NCBI GenBank assembly: GCA_013150955.1
Contig: JAADJD010000038.1
Location: 62,001-126,000 of the forward strand
Length of the DNA: 64,000 nt
Direction of reading: 5' to 3'
DNA from: Calditrichota bacterium
GTDB taxonomy: Bacteria; Calditrichota; Calditrichia; RBG-13-44-9; J042
Part shown: in pieces, positions 16,477 to 28,798 of the stretch
Numbering within the stretch: the stretch's first letter is position 1
Layout: the number at the start of each line of letters is the position of its first letter
Translations under genes and position numbers: made by a program
The notes under the pieces: model-generated
The model's database searches: none
What the model was told of the DNA's origin: nothing
Seen by the model: the letters and a program-made list of their open reading frames with translations, nothing else

Positions 16477-17538
16477 TTACTGCAATGCGGCAATCACGCC
16501 ACCCCCCAGACACACATCGCCGTCGTAAAACACTGCATACTGTCCGGGCGCGGTGCCTTTATCGCCTTCCGACAGGTGCAGATGAACGTCTCCATTATCC
16601 TGTATGGTAATATGGCACGCCTGCATATGGGGCCCGTGACGCAACTTCACGCTCAAATCCGTTTTCTCCGGCACGCCGGAAATCCAGTTCACATCGGTCA
16701 CAATTAGCTGCTTGCGGTAATACTTTAAAATGTGTTCCCGATGGGTTACGTAAATAATATTCCGGGCCGCGTCCTTGTTGACCACGTACCAGGGGCCACC
16801 GCTTAATTTCAATCCCTGCCGCTGACCAATGGTGTAGAACCAGTATCCGCGATGCTGACCGATGATCCGACCGGTCTCGATATCCACAATATCGCCGGGC
16901 TTTTCCCCCAGATTGGCCTTCACAAAATCGGGGTATTTGATGCGCCCCAGGAAACAAATGCCCTGGCTGTCCGGCCGGTCTTTAGTGGGCAGATCGAATT
17001 CATGTGCCAGCCGCCGGACATCTTTTTTGGTGAACTGACCAATCGGGAACAGCGCCCGGGACAGCTGTTCCTGGCTAAGGTACGACAGGAAGTAGGTCTG
17101 ATCTTTCACCGGATCGGGCGCCCGCAACAACCAGTAGCGCCCATCCCGCTGTTCAATCCGGGCGTAATGGCCGGATGCAACCTTCTGGTACCGGGAGTCA
17201 ATCTTGTCGAAAAAGGCGCCAAACTTAATCCGCTGGTTGCACAGGATGTCCGGACTGGGCGTCCGTCCCGCCCGCAATTCCCGCAGGGCATGCTCCACCA
17301 CCCGATCGTAATATTCCTTCTGCAGGGAGATGACCTCCAGAGGGACATCCAGCTTCTCGCACACCGCCCGCGCGAACTTCAAATCCGTTTCCCAGGGACA
17401 CTCCCCCAGAAAGGCCAGCTCGTCCTCCAGCCAGATCTTGATGTAAAATGCAGTAATATCCGTATATCCCTGCTGTTTTAGCAGGTACAGGGCCACGGAG
17501 CTATCGACGCCCCCGGACAACAATACGGCAATTTTCAT
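16477..17538 (-). CDS. mnmA: tRNA-specific 2-thiouridylase MnmA
   Basis: MnmA installs the 2-thio group on the wobble uridine (U34) of tRNA-Lys, -Glu and -Gln, using ATP and a persulfide relay. The PP-loop SGGVDSSV lies at the N-terminus, the nucleophile Cys is in DILCNQRIKFG and the second redox Cys is in SQGICFLG. The length (353 residues) is normal. The start is uncertain between ATG 17538, 17547 and 17556; I use the one placed just before KIAVLLSGG, as in homologues. It lies inside the Kdo/Lpt block, 175 bp after kdsD, which is unusual company but may only reflect shared transcription. Confidence 0.95.
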   Translation of the reverse strand: MKIAVLLSGGVDSSVALYLLKQQGYTDITAFYIKIWLEDELAFLGECPWETDLKFARAVCEKLDVPLEVISLQKEYYDRVVEHALRELRAGRTPSPDILCNQRIKFGAFFDKIDSRYQKVASGHYARIEQRDGRYWLLRAPDPVKDQTYFLSYLSQEQLSRALFPIGQFTKKDVRRLAHEFDLPTKDRPDSQGICFLGRIKYPDFVKANLGEKPGDIVDIETGRIIGQHRGYWFYTIGQRQGLKLSGGPWYVVNKDAARNIIYVTHREHILKYYRKQLIVTDVNWISGVPEKTDLSVKLRHGPHMQACHITIQDNGDVHLHLSEGDKGTAPGQYAVFYDGDVCLGGGVIAALQ

Positions 17539-17713
17539 GTGGTTCATCTTCGGCATATTTTCTCGCAAAAAAGAAATTTAACGTCCTGTAGATATTAAAA
17601 CAAGGTGGGGAAATTTTGTTTCCCATCAGGCAAGAATCGAATGATCCGGCGTTTGCGTGGGGTTTCCGGGACCATTCTGCCAAATAGGAGACTGAAACGG
17701 AATGGAACCAGCG

Positions 17714-18703
17714 TTACACAATGCCTGCGCGCATGATATCGTGCAAATGAATCACCCCAATCAACTGTTCCTGCTCGTTGATCACGGGCATGGCAATGAT
17801 CCGGTAATGCTCCATTTTCTTGTAGGCCGTATAGGCCAGGGTACCCGTACGAATCACCTTGGGATTGGGATTCATCACGTCGATGACCGGGATGTGGAAG
17901 AATTGTTCGGTCCGTTCCACCAGCCGATTGAGATCCCCGGTGGTAATCACGCCCAGAATTTTCTGTTCCGGGCTCACCACCACACAGATGCCCCTTTTGG
18001 AAGCCATCTGCAGCACGGCCTCCTTCATGGTGGCCTCCCGCGGCACAACAGCCACACGATCCCCGGTCTCCATCAGATCGTCCACCTTCAACAGCAGGCG
18101 ACGTCCCAGGGTTCCAGCGGGATGAAGGAATGCAAAATCCTCCCGCGTAAAATTGCGTTTCTCCAGCAGGGCAATGGCCAGCGCATCGCCCAGCACCAGC
18201 ATGGCCGTGGTACTGGAGGTCGGGGCCAGATCGTGTGGGCAGGCCTCTTCCTTGACACCAATGTTTAACACCACATCGCTGTGCCTGGCCAGGGCCGATT
18301 CCGGGTTGGCGGTGATGGCAATAATGGGCACCCCAATTCGCTGAAATACCGGCAACAGGTGAAACAGCTCGTCAGTGTTTCCGCTTTTGGAAAGGCAGAC
18401 GACCACGTCTTCTCGATTGACGATTCCCAGATCACCGTGGACCCCCTCTGCGGCGTGCAGAAAATAGGAGGCGGTTCCTGTGGAGGCGAAGGTGGCGGCA
18501 ATCTTTCGCCCGATGGCGCCCGATTTTCCCAGTCCCGTAACAATGACCCGTCCCCGGCAGTTGTAAATCAGATTCACCGCCCGGGCAAAATTTTCGTCCA
18601 GGTACCGCTTCAGGTTTTCAACGGCCCGCGCTTCCATATCAATTACCCGTCGGGCCGTCTCCAGCACGGCCTTCGGATCCCATGTTTCTTTCTTCTCGCT
18701 CAT
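17714..18703 (-). CDS. kdsD: D-arabinose 5-phosphate isomerase KdsD
   Basis: This 329-residue enzyme converts ribulose 5-phosphate to arabinose 5-phosphate, the first step toward Kdo. The SIS sugar isomerase domain (about 30-190) shows VTGLGKSGAIGRK, the SKSGNTDE phosphate-binding loop and HPAGTLGRRL. Two C-terminal CBS domains follow (VDDLMETGD and VIDVMNPNP regions), the standard KdsD layout. I take ATG 18703 as start; a GTG at 18742 would add 13 residues and lies only 12 bases after the kdsC stop. It is part of the continuous kds gene series. Confidence 0.95.
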   Translation of the reverse strand: MSEKKETWDPKAVLETARRVIDMEARAVENLKRYLDENFARAVNLIYNCRGRVIVTGLGKSGAIGRKIAATFASTGTASYFLHAAEGVHGDLGIVNREDVVVCLSKSGNTDELFHLLPVFQRIGVPIIAITANPESALARHSDVVLNIGVKEEACPHDLAPTSSTTAMLVLGDALAIALLEKRNFTREDFAFLHPAGTLGRRLLLKVDDLMETGDRVAVVPREATMKEAVLQMASKRGICVVVSPEQKILGVITTGDLNRLVERTEQFFHIPVIDVMNPNPKVIRTGTLAYTAYKKMEHYRIIAMPVINEQEQLIGVIHLHDIMRAGIV

Positions 18704-18754
18704 GACCCATCCATCTCCAGCATCCTTTTCCCCTTGCCGCACAGGTTCCCGCGT

Positions 18755-19314
18755 CTATTCTCGTGAATCTTCCGGTGACAAAATCTTCTCAATGGCCTGC
18801 TCCAGTTTCCCCTGTGCTTTTAAAATGGCTTCAATGACTTCGCGAATGGCGCCTCGTCCCCCCTCCGTTTCGGTCACAAAGGGAATTTCCTGCTTAATGC
18901 GCCAGTTGGCATTTTGTACGGCCACCGGCAATCCTACCCGTCGCAACACCGGTAGATCGGGAATGTCATCCCCAATGTAGCAGATCTCTTCATCCCGGTA
19001 GCCATGATCGTGTTTTAACTTCTCGTAAGCCGAGATTTTGTAGAATTGTTTCAGGTACAGGTAATCGATGTGTAGTTCCCGGGCACGGCGCTGTACGGCG
19101 GGACTTTCCCGCTGGGAGATAATGGCCGTCTTTAACCCCACCCGTCGCGCCATGACCAGCCCAATGCCATCGTGGGCATGAAACATCTTCATCTCGGGCT
19201 TTTCGTCTTCCAGGATGATGTGCCCTTCGGTCAGGACACCATCCACATCCATGATGATCAGCCGAATTTTTTGGGCACGTTCCTGAAATTCCTTCTTGAG
19301 TTCCGGAGGTATAA

Positions 19315-19318
<4 letters not shown>
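18755..19318 (-). CDS. kdsC: 3-deoxy-D-manno-octulosonate 8-phosphate phosphatase KdsC
   Basis: This 187-residue HAD-superfamily phosphatase of the small, cap-less C0 type removes phosphate from Kdo-8-phosphate. Motif I is [11 protein letters not shown], with the nucleophilic Asp and the acid/base Asp. Motif II Ser/Thr lies in AIISQRES, and motif IV is [10 protein letters not shown]. KdsC acts as a tetramer. Its ATG (19318) overlaps the kdsA stop by four bases (ATGA), implying translational coupling. A longer frame reading into kdsA is spurious. Confidence 0.95.
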
Positions 19319-22551
<3,233 letters not shown>

Positions 22552-22555
<4 letters not shown>

Positions 22556-22839
22556 TTCACAACCTTTGGTACTTTAAAGAAATTTCCCTGCCGGGATGGC
22601 GCGTTCTTTAATACCTCCTCCAGAGGTAACGATCCGGTGACCCGATCCGATCGCATCACGTTGGTAATTTCCGTTGTGTGGCTTAACGGTTCCACATTGG
22701 ATGTATCCAGCTCATTCAACTTTTCCACATATTCCAGAATGCGGTTCAACTCCCGCGTAAATCGTTCCTTTTCCTCTGGCGTAAATTCCAGTTTGGCCAA
22801 TCGGGCAATATGCTCCACCTGCTCAATGGTAATGGCCAT
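22552..22839 (-). CDS. gatC: Asp-tRNA(Asn)/Glu-tRNA(Gln) amidotransferase subunit C
   Basis: GatC is the small stabilising subunit of the GatCAB transamidosome. The 95-residue product shows the family pattern: VEHIARLAKLEFTPEE at the N-terminus and VEPLSHTTEITNVMRSD followed by LKNAPSRQGNFFKVPKV at the C-terminus. The start at ATG 22839 is preceded by GGGGA; a longer frame adds 13 unrelated residues. gatA and gatB are not here. As first gene of the coupled run it may carry the promoter of the kds operon in the 145 bp upstream, before the repeat at 22985. Confidence 0.93.
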
Positions 22840-22984
22840 AATATTTTCCCCAGCATTTTGTGAATTTAAACAATTCAAAATTTAAGATACAAAACCAGAC
22901 CGTGCATCATCTAAATAAATTTGCTTGAGGAAATTAGGATGTTTCAGCGGAACATACAACTCAAAATCGGCGGGAAGCCATTTT

Positions 22985-23153
22985 ATCCCGGATTGTGCAT
23001 TCGACCACGAAGGACACGAATGAACACAAATAAAAATAATCAAATGCACTTGATTCTATCTGGATAAAAACGTTTTCTCGGATACATTCGTTATTTTGTT
23101 GAAATGATTCGAATTCATTCGCGTGATTCGTGGTTTAACGCATTATTTGGGAT
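22985..23153 (-). repeat. Dispersed ~165-bp repeat, copy 5 (orientation B)
   Basis: Complete copy from ATCCCGGATTGTGCATTCGA to GTGGTTTAACGCATTATTTG then GGAT, with the conserved centre TGATTCTATCTGGATAAAAA. Confidence 0.8.
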
Positions 23154-23221
23154 AATCGCGATTTTGTGGGTATGGTTTGGTTTCATTCGCGTGATTCGCG
23201 GTTTAATGCATCATTCGGGAT
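23154..23221 (-). repeat. Half copy of the dispersed repeat abutting a stop codon
   Basis: A second right-end module (TTCATTCGCGTGATTCGCGG then TTTAATGCATCATTCGGGAT) ends on the TGA stop (23221-23223) of the DtxR-type regulator gene. Confidence 0.7.
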
Positions 23222-23874
23222 CAATCCATCAATTTCTTGACGTAAATATCCCGGCAAATCTCATCATCCAGCGCCAGGGTGGTACCTCCGATTTCAATCA
23301 CGTAAGAAGGCCGTTTCTGAATCAGCTTGATGGTATTGCCGGGAAACACTCCAAACTGATGCAGCTGTCCCCAGCGCTTTTTATGCACCGGAAAGATATA
23401 CACAATGCGTGCTTTCTGCCCCAACGAAAGGGTGGTCAGCGGTTGCACCAGCGGCTTGACGTCATTCACAAAGGAAACACAGCACTTTCCCTGTGGAATG
23501 GGGCGATTGTGGGGACACACGCGGGGATGCCCCAGAAAGGTGCACACGCTATCGGTTACCTCGGGAGATAGAATATGCTCGAAATTACAGGCCAGCCATT
23601 CGTAATCGCTTTGAGGAATTTCCAGCAGGTCGGCAAACAAGCGCTCCGCCAGCCGGTAACGGCGAATGATTTCCTCACCTGCACGCTTTCCCTGCGCGGT
23701 AAACTGAATCTCATCGCCTTTTACAGTCACCAGCTTTTCCTGAATGAGCAGCTGCAGGACTTCTGAAAAATCATCGTTCCCGTACTCCTTTTCGATCGCC
23801 TTCAGCTCTGGTGCCTCTTTTTCGTAGGCCATCCAGATGATTCGCAACAGGTGATCCACGCGCCGATCAGACAT
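23221..23874 (-). CDS. DtxR/MntR-family metal-dependent transcriptional regulator
   Basis: This 217-residue regulator has an N-terminal winged helix (about 1-70), a metal-binding dimerisation domain (about 70-145) and a C-terminal SH3-like FeoA-type domain (about 150-215). The second domain has the motif NFEHILSPEV, with the conserved E and H of DtxR/MntR, and a GHPRVCPHNRPIP segment rich in His and Cys. Such proteins bind Fe(II) or Mn(II) and repress uptake genes when metal is plentiful. Its location directly after feoB supports iron as the effector. It overlaps the preceding Cys-rich gene by eight bases, so feoB, this gene and the small one form one unit. Confidence 0.9.
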   Translation of the reverse strand: MSDRRVDHLLRIIWMAYEKEAPELKAIEKEYGNDDFSEVLQLLIQEKLVTVKGDEIQFTAQGKRAGEEIIRRYRLAERLFADLLEIPQSDYEWLACNFEHILSPEVTDSVCTFLGHPRVCPHNRPIPQGKCCVSFVNDVKPLVQPLTTLSLGQKARIVYIFPVHKKRWGQLHQFGVFPGNTIKLIQKRPSYVIEIGGTTLALDDEICRDIYVKKLMD

Positions 23875-24064
23875 GCTTCAAATCCTTGCTCTCCGATTTT
23901 CGGGAAAATACCCGTTTAAACAATTTCACCATTTTCGTTTCCGGGGGCATTTCGTAACCGCAATTGGGACAACAGATGATCTGGCACCCGTGATTTAACG
24001 GACACTGACTGCAACGACTGGTGTTACCGGCATCAAAAGTGTATCCACAAAGTGAACATTTCAT
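23867..24064 (-). CDS. Small Cys-rich zinc-ribbon-like protein in the feo cluster
   Basis: This 65-residue protein has eight cysteines, arranged as CSLC near the N-terminus, CSQC at 18-21, then C27 and CCPNC at 31-35, and a basic tail (FKRVFSRKSESKDLKH). The spacing suits two metal sites, probably zinc or iron. It lies one base from the feoB stop and overlaps the DtxR-type regulator by eight bases. Position is like that of FeoC or other small Feo accessory proteins, but it lacks the FeoC winged-helix pattern. Function is inferred only as feo-associated. Confidence 0.75.
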   Translation of the reverse strand: MKCSLCGYTFDAGNTSRCSQCPLNHGCQIICCPNCGYEMPPETKMVKLFKRVFSRKSESKDLKHV

Positions 24065-24065
24065 G

Positions 24066-26069
24066 TTAAAATTTTACCCCCAACAGGTTTAAAGACATGT
24101 TGAGCAATCCACCCACCAGAAGGGCAAATGGCAGAATGAACGCCGTCATTTGCAGCGCAATTTTCAAACCGCGCTCTTTTATGATCATCAAAAAATTGGC
24201 AATGCAGGGAATAAAGAGTGTGATGGTCACGATACTGACCAACACCTGGTTGCTGGTCAGCATGCCTTCCCGGGACAATTGAAACAGGCCGGCTGCACCA
24301 TAATCGCGACGCAGAAAACCGATCAAAAACGCGTCGGTGGCTTCCATGGGCAATCCCAGCCACTTCACAATAACCGGACTGGCCGCAACCCGAATGATGG
24401 AAAGAATGTGCAATTTATCCAGGACAAACAGGATGGCCGTCCCCAGAATAAACAGAGGAATCACTTCCTTCAGGTACCATTCGATTCGCGCCAGGGTTTT
24501 GTAAAAGATGTTGGAAAAAGCTGGCAGCCGAATCGGTGGCAATTCAATGATAAAGTCAGATTTGGGGCCACCCACCAGTTTTGCAGAAAGGTACCCCACC
24601 ATGAACAATACACCCAGGATAATGCTAATCCAGATCAGGGTTGCGCTGAAAGGTAGCACACTGGTCATGGCCAGGATGACGCCCAGCTGGGCCGAACAGG
24701 GTACCCCCAGGGCCAGCAGCAGGGTCACAATAACCCGTTCCTTTCGGGTTTCCAGAATTCGAGTGGTGAGGGTGGCCATGGTATCGCATCCCAGCCCCAG
24801 CACCATGGGCAGGATGGCCTTACCGTTCAGCCCCATCACCCGGAAAATGCGGTTCATCATTGCCGCCAGCCGCGGCAAATAGCCCGAATCTTCCAGAATG
24901 CTGAACAGAAAGAAGAAAGTCGCCACAATGGGAAGAATAATGGCAAATCCATAGGCCAGGGCCATGGTGATCATGCCATACTCGCCCACCAGAAAATCCC
25001 TGACCAGGGCAAAGGGCACCAGCTGATCCACCACATAGCGGGCCGCGGGATTGATCCATTCCCCGAAAATTACGTTTTCAAAGAAATCGACCATTGTTCC
25101 CGCGCCAAAGACCCCTACAATCTGATACATCCCGTACAGCACCAACAGCAGAATGGGCACCCCCCAGACGGGATGGATGGCCAGGTCTCCCAGAAACCGA
25201 CTGACCGTGTTGACTTCTTTGACTTCCTGATGTTGTACCTGGCGGAGAATTTCGTTCACCTTGCGGATGCGCACCCGGGAAATGACCACATCCAGCGGTT
25301 CATCATATTTCTGGGCCAGTTCGGTCACCACGCGACCGATCTCGGCGATGGTTTCCACAGATAGCCATTGCTTTAACCATTCCAGCAGGGTTTCATCGCC
25401 CGAAATCAGCATCAACGCCAGCGCCCTTTTCGAAACATGGAATGCAGGCAGCAGCGATTCAATTTTCTGGATGGCATCCTCGATGAGCCCCCCGTAGTTG
25501 ACAAAAAAGTCTGTGGGAGTACTCATGACCACCTTGGGCAGGATGGTATCCAGTCCCTGCTTGCGAATCGCTACCGACTGGTTAATGGCCACCTGCAAAA
25601 TCGATTCCAGCCGATCCAGATCCACTTCGACCCCGCTGGAACGGGCTTCGTCCATCATGTTCAGGTTTAAAATCAGGGGCAGGCGGGTCTCCAGCAACTG
25701 GATGGTCAGATACAGGGTGCGGAACAAATTCTTGGCATCGCCAATCTGGATGATGGCACTAACGTGTCCGCCCAGAATAATATCGCGGGTCACCTTTTCA
25801 TCTTCGGAATTGGGTAGCAGACTGTTGGTGCCCGGCGTATCGATGAGCCGGTAGGTTTTCCCTTTATAGTGAACCTTTCCCTGGGCAATCTCGACGGTGG
25901 TACCCGGATAATTCGAAACCGTCACATATTTTTTGGTCAAATAACCGAAGACCACGCTTTTACCCACGTTGGGATTTCCCACCAGAACAATCGTTGGCGT
26001 GGCTTCGGTGTCGGGCATTTTACGGGATGTTAAAGAACGACTCTCTATTTTTTGCCGGATTAATTCCAT
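24066..26069 (-). CDS. feoB: Ferrous iron transport protein B
   Basis: This 667-residue FeoB has an N-terminal G domain: G1 GNPNVGKS (31-38), G3 DTPGT and G4 NMMD. A helical GDI-like spacer follows, then a polytopic membrane region with two nucleoside-recognition-type gate domains, including LGCDTMATLTTRILE and LGVPCSAQLGVILAM. It imports Fe(II) across the inner membrane. No separate feoA is in the window; the FeoA-like SH3 domain is instead part of the regulator two genes downstream. The start at ATG 26069 lacks a clear ribosome-binding site, and ATG 26015 is an alternative. Confidence 0.95.
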   Translation of the reverse strand: MELIRQKIESRSLTSRKMPDTEATPTIVLVGNPNVGKSVVFGYLTKKYVTVSNYPGTTVEIAQGKVHYKGKTYRLIDTPGTNSLLPNSEDEKVTRDIILGGHVSAIIQIGDAKNLFRTLYLTIQLLETRLPLILNLNMMDEARSSGVEVDLDRLESILQVAINQSVAIRKQGLDTILPKVVMSTPTDFFVNYGGLIEDAIQKIESLLPAFHVSKRALALMLISGDETLLEWLKQWLSVETIAEIGRVVTELAQKYDEPLDVVISRVRIRKVNEILRQVQHQEVKEVNTVSRFLGDLAIHPVWGVPILLLVLYGMYQIVGVFGAGTMVDFFENVIFGEWINPAARYVVDQLVPFALVRDFLVGEYGMITMALAYGFAIILPIVATFFFLFSILEDSGYLPRLAAMMNRIFRVMGLNGKAILPMVLGLGCDTMATLTTRILETRKERVIVTLLLALGVPCSAQLGVILAMTSVLPFSATLIWISIILGVLFMVGYLSAKLVGGPKSDFIIELPPIRLPAFSNIFYKTLARIEWYLKEVIPLFILGTAILFVLDKLHILSIIRVAASPVIVKWLGLPMEATDAFLIGFLRRDYGAAGLFQLSREGMLTSNQVLVSIVTITLFIPCIANFLMIIKERGLKIALQMTAFILPFALLVGGLLNMSLNLLGVKF

Positions 26070-26118
26070 CTATATAACATCAACCCATCTTCTACACATT
26101 CGACTTCATTTTTAAGCA

Positions 26119-26131
26119 ATTCAATTTGAAT
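26119..26131. promoter_or_regulatory. Palindrome upstream of feoB
   Basis: ATTCAATTTGAAT is a perfect 13-bp dyad located 50 bp before the feoB start. Since a DtxR-type regulator is encoded in the same operon, this is a candidate operator, but it does not match a known DtxR, MntR or Fur consensus closely. Confidence 0.25.
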
Positions 26132-26226
26132 AGATGGGTGGGGTAAAACAAGGCTCTTGGAAATTAATAATGACTATTAGTTAAAAGGCGTGTAAAAATT
26201 GACGGTGGATAGAAAAAGATGGCGGA

Positions 26227-27138
26227 TTAATCTGGCAAGAAATAATCTCTGGGATTAACCGCCTTGCCCCGGTAGTGAATTTCGTAATGGAGATGAGGAT
26301 TGGTGGACAGACCGGTATTCCCGACCTCGCCGATTTTATCCCCCCGTTTTACGAACTGCCCCGGTCTCACATAAATCTTTTGCAAATGCCCGTAAAATGT
26401 TTCGAACCCGTAACGGTGGTTGATCTGAACAAATTTCCCAAATCCACCATTTTTCCCGGCAAAGGTCACATAGCCGTCCGCTGGAGCAATGATGGGGGTT
26501 CCCTTGGGTGCTGCCAGATCCACGCCTTTGTGGAAACGATAGCGTTTTAAGATGGGATGCAGGCGATTCCCAAAGCCATCCGTGATGCGAGAATTGGGAA
26601 CGGGACGCAGCACTGGAAGGTATCGCAGAGAGTCTTCCCGTCGCTCAATCACCGCCAGCAATTTCTGGTAACTTTCCTTCTCCAGTTTAATCTCCCGCTC
26701 CAGGCGTTCCAGCAAATTTAAATTTTCGATCAACGTTTCGCCGAAAGGCAGACCGCTGAGCTCCATGGTCTTCTTCAGGTTCACCTCGGAACCGCCAACC
26801 CCCACCTGTCGCACATCTTCGGAAATGGGTGGCAATTCCAGCATTGCCCGTACCTGATCGTCCATGCGCTCCAGCTCATCCAGGTGGGCCCGCATGGTTT
26901 CCATCTTTTCCATGATGCGCTTTAATTCCGCTTCCAGAATGGCATTCTGTTTCCGCAACTGGGCGATTCGGGAATTCTGACTGAAGTCAATGATGTAATC
27001 GATGGAATATTTCAAAAGGAGAGCACCGAGGATGATGATGGAGAACGTGATAATGGCTAATTTGGTGTATGAAATCTGAAATTCTTTAACTTTCGTGCTC
27101 TTCGGATCAATATAAACCAGTACCGGTTTCTTCTCCAT
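26227..27138 (-). CDS. M23-family metallopeptidase with transmembrane anchor and coiled coil
   Basis: This 303-residue protein has a short cytoplasmic N-terminus, one transmembrane segment (LAIITFSIIILGALLLKY, about 26-43), a coiled-coil region (about 55-165) and a C-terminal M23/LytM domain. Zinc ligands are visible in HKGVDLAAP (H and D) and HLHYEIH. YVRPGQFVKRGDKIGEVGNT is also typical of the fold. It probably cleaves or remodels peptidoglycan peptide bridges, or acts as an EnvC/NlpD-like activator. Because the zinc ligands are intact I favour an enzyme. The start is ATG 27138 with GAGG eight bases upstream; a TTG at 27159 lies in frame. Confidence 0.9.
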   Translation of the reverse strand: MEKKPVLVYIDPKSTKVKEFQISYTKLAIITFSIIILGALLLKYSIDYIIDFSQNSRIAQLRKQNAILEAELKRIMEKMETMRAHLDELERMDDQVRAMLELPPISEDVRQVGVGGSEVNLKKTMELSGLPFGETLIENLNLLERLEREIKLEKESYQKLLAVIERREDSLRYLPVLRPVPNSRITDGFGNRLHPILKRYRFHKGVDLAAPKGTPIIAPADGYVTFAGKNGGFGKFVQINHRYGFETFYGHLQKIYVRPGQFVKRGDKIGEVGNTGLSTNPHLHYEIHYRGKAVNPRDYFLPD

Positions 27139-27228
27139 CGACCGCCTCGATTTTTGCAAATGGGCTACAAGTTAAGAATTTTTAATAATTTTGTCAATAG
27201 AACTTCAAACATTTTCTACAATCCATTT

Positions 27229-28035
27229 TTAATGCAGCCATTCAAAGACCACCCGCATGCCGCGGTCGGCTGGTTGGAAAGCCAGCCGAAACCGATCGCC
27301 AACCCGTGGCGTCCACACATACGACCAGTTACTGCATTCCCCTGCTCGACAAACTCGTTTCTGATCCTGATAAATCTCCAGCCCCAGATACAGCAAATCC
27401 CCTTCTTCCCTTCCAATATCATATTCGACGGCGTACTGGAATTTTGTAGGTTGCCACTCCAGCACGGTAAAGGAAAGGGGAACATCCACGTCTTCGAACA
27501 ATCCAGAGACCAAAACGCCGTTTAAATGCTGCAGGACGTCCATCGTCACCGTTTGATCGATCCGCTGTGTTGCATCCATCACCCCACCGGCCAGTCGGGC
27601 GCGATTGGGTAACCAGAGCCTGGGGGAAAATCGCAGCTGCTGCAGGACATGGACATCCTCGTCGTACAACAGCTGCCCGAAAAACTCATGCACCATCACG
27701 TCCACCGGTTCCGGGGGCTCAAACTGTTCGATGGGTTCATGCACCACGGTAATGTTCGGGAAGGGTTTGAGCCGCGATCGCGCAATTTCGACCAGGAGGG
27801 GATTAGCCTCTACAGCATAAATTTTTCGTGCGCCCAACCGCGCCATCTCCCGGGAAAAAATGCCGAATCCACACCCTGCATCCACACAAACGGCGCCCTG
27901 AATCCAATGCCGATGCGACCTCAATAACGAAAGGTAGGCCTGAGTCCGGTTCTCATCATCATAAATACTGATGAAGGCCAGCAGATCATCCACTTCTGCA
28001 AAGCGGCGGGGAGGTATGTCGTTTAAAATATCCAA
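27229..28035 (-). CDS. PRMT-like class I SAM-dependent methyltransferase
   Basis: This 268-residue protein has a Rossmann methyltransferase core with motif I VDAGCGFGIF (51-60) and the SAM-ribose acid E76 in AVEAN. The segment VHEFFGQLLYDE (115-126) places E117 and E126 nine residues apart around a Gly, matching the double-E loop of protein arginine methyltransferases. The C-terminal half is beta-rich, as in PRMT beta barrels. A PRMT-like activity on protein arginine or another guanidino/amine substrate is therefore inferred; the substrate is unknown. It begins with TTG at 28035, supported by AGGAGG five bases before it. No operon partner is clear; the M23 gene starts 91 bp downstream. Confidence 0.75.
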   Translation of the reverse strand: MDILNDIPPRRFAEVDDLLAFISIYDDENRTQAYLSLLRSHRHWIQGAVCVDAGCGFGIFSREMARLGARKIYAVEANPLLVEIARSRLKPFPNITVVHEPIEQFEPPEPVDVMVHEFFGQLLYDEDVHVLQQLRFSPRLWLPNRARLAGGVMDATQRIDQTVTMDVLQHLNGVLVSGLFEDVDVPLSFTVLEWQPTKFQYAVEYDIGREEGDLLYLGLEIYQDQKRVCRAGECSNWSYVWTPRVGDRFRLAFQPADRGMRVVFEWLH

Positions 28036-28162
28036 GTTCCCTCCTGGTTACCGAAAATCCCTTTTCATTTCTTTAAAAAGGAAAGTTTGTCCCATCTTCA
28101 GTGAACAAACGCACACAACGGCCATTTTATTTTTTAAAAAAGATCGGAAACGTGTGATGGGC

Positions 28163-28555
28163 CTAACGGAAGAGCGCCTTGATACTGCCCCAGGTCCGCT
28201 TAATGGAACTGATTTTGGGAATCACCGGCAGGGCCTCGGTGAATTGATCGCTGCTATTGGACATCTTAATGCGTAATCGATAGTAGAAAATGTTTTTCAA
28301 TTGGGAAAGATTTTTATCTTCGAATCGATATTCGCTGTTATCGCCTTTGGGATTTACCTCGCCGATTTTTACAAAATCCTTATTGTTCAAACTCTTTTCG
28401 ACAACAAACAATTCCACATTCTTCTCGCTACCGGTTCTCCAGGTTAGAACAATCTTGTCCCGATACGGTTCCGCACGGAATTCCACCACCACGGCACCGG
28501 CAAACAACGCACCCGCCAGCAGCAACAGCACCAACCATTTCAGATGATTTTTCAT
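28163..28555 (-). CDS. Small exported protein with one Ig/fibronectin-like domain
   Basis: This 130-residue protein has a signal peptide (about 1-20) and a single beta-sandwich-like domain. Its pattern, IVLTWRTGSEKNVELFVVEK followed by YRFEDKNL and FYYRLRI, resembles the FN3-like domain found before sorting domains in FCB-group exported proteins. The same pattern occurs in the subtilase of this window at LLTWRTESEVMNQGFILYRK. It has no sorting domain of its own and ends in a short basic tail. Function is unknown. Confidence 0.65.
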   Translation of the reverse strand: MKNHLKWLVLLLLAGALFAGAVVVEFRAEPYRDKIVLTWRTGSEKNVELFVVEKSLNNKDFVKIGEVNPKGDNSEYRFEDKNLSQLKNIFYYRLRIKMSNSSDQFTEALPVIPKISSIKRTWGSIKALFR

Positions 28556-28798
28556 GAGTCTTGAAAATTTTAACTGGGATAATTTATAATAAATTTCGAA
28601 AAAATCAAATTGTTATTAACTTTTCTTTCTTTTTCAGTGGACCATCCGTACTTTACAACCACAACCAAAATACACAAACTGCACCCGCAGAAATTTGATT
28701 GTCGACAAATCCGCAACAAAAAACACCGTTTTTTTCTTTTGTGCACCAGATGACATTCAACGACTGGTTCTCGAAAAGTTTCCCGGAAAAATCATTTT

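Noticed and set aside
17620-17700. Segment between kdsD and mnmA with tRNA-like words (for example an ATTCGATTC loop on the minus strand)
   Set aside because: The candidate is only about 53 nt, the acceptor stem pairs poorly and no D- or anticodon-arm can be folded.
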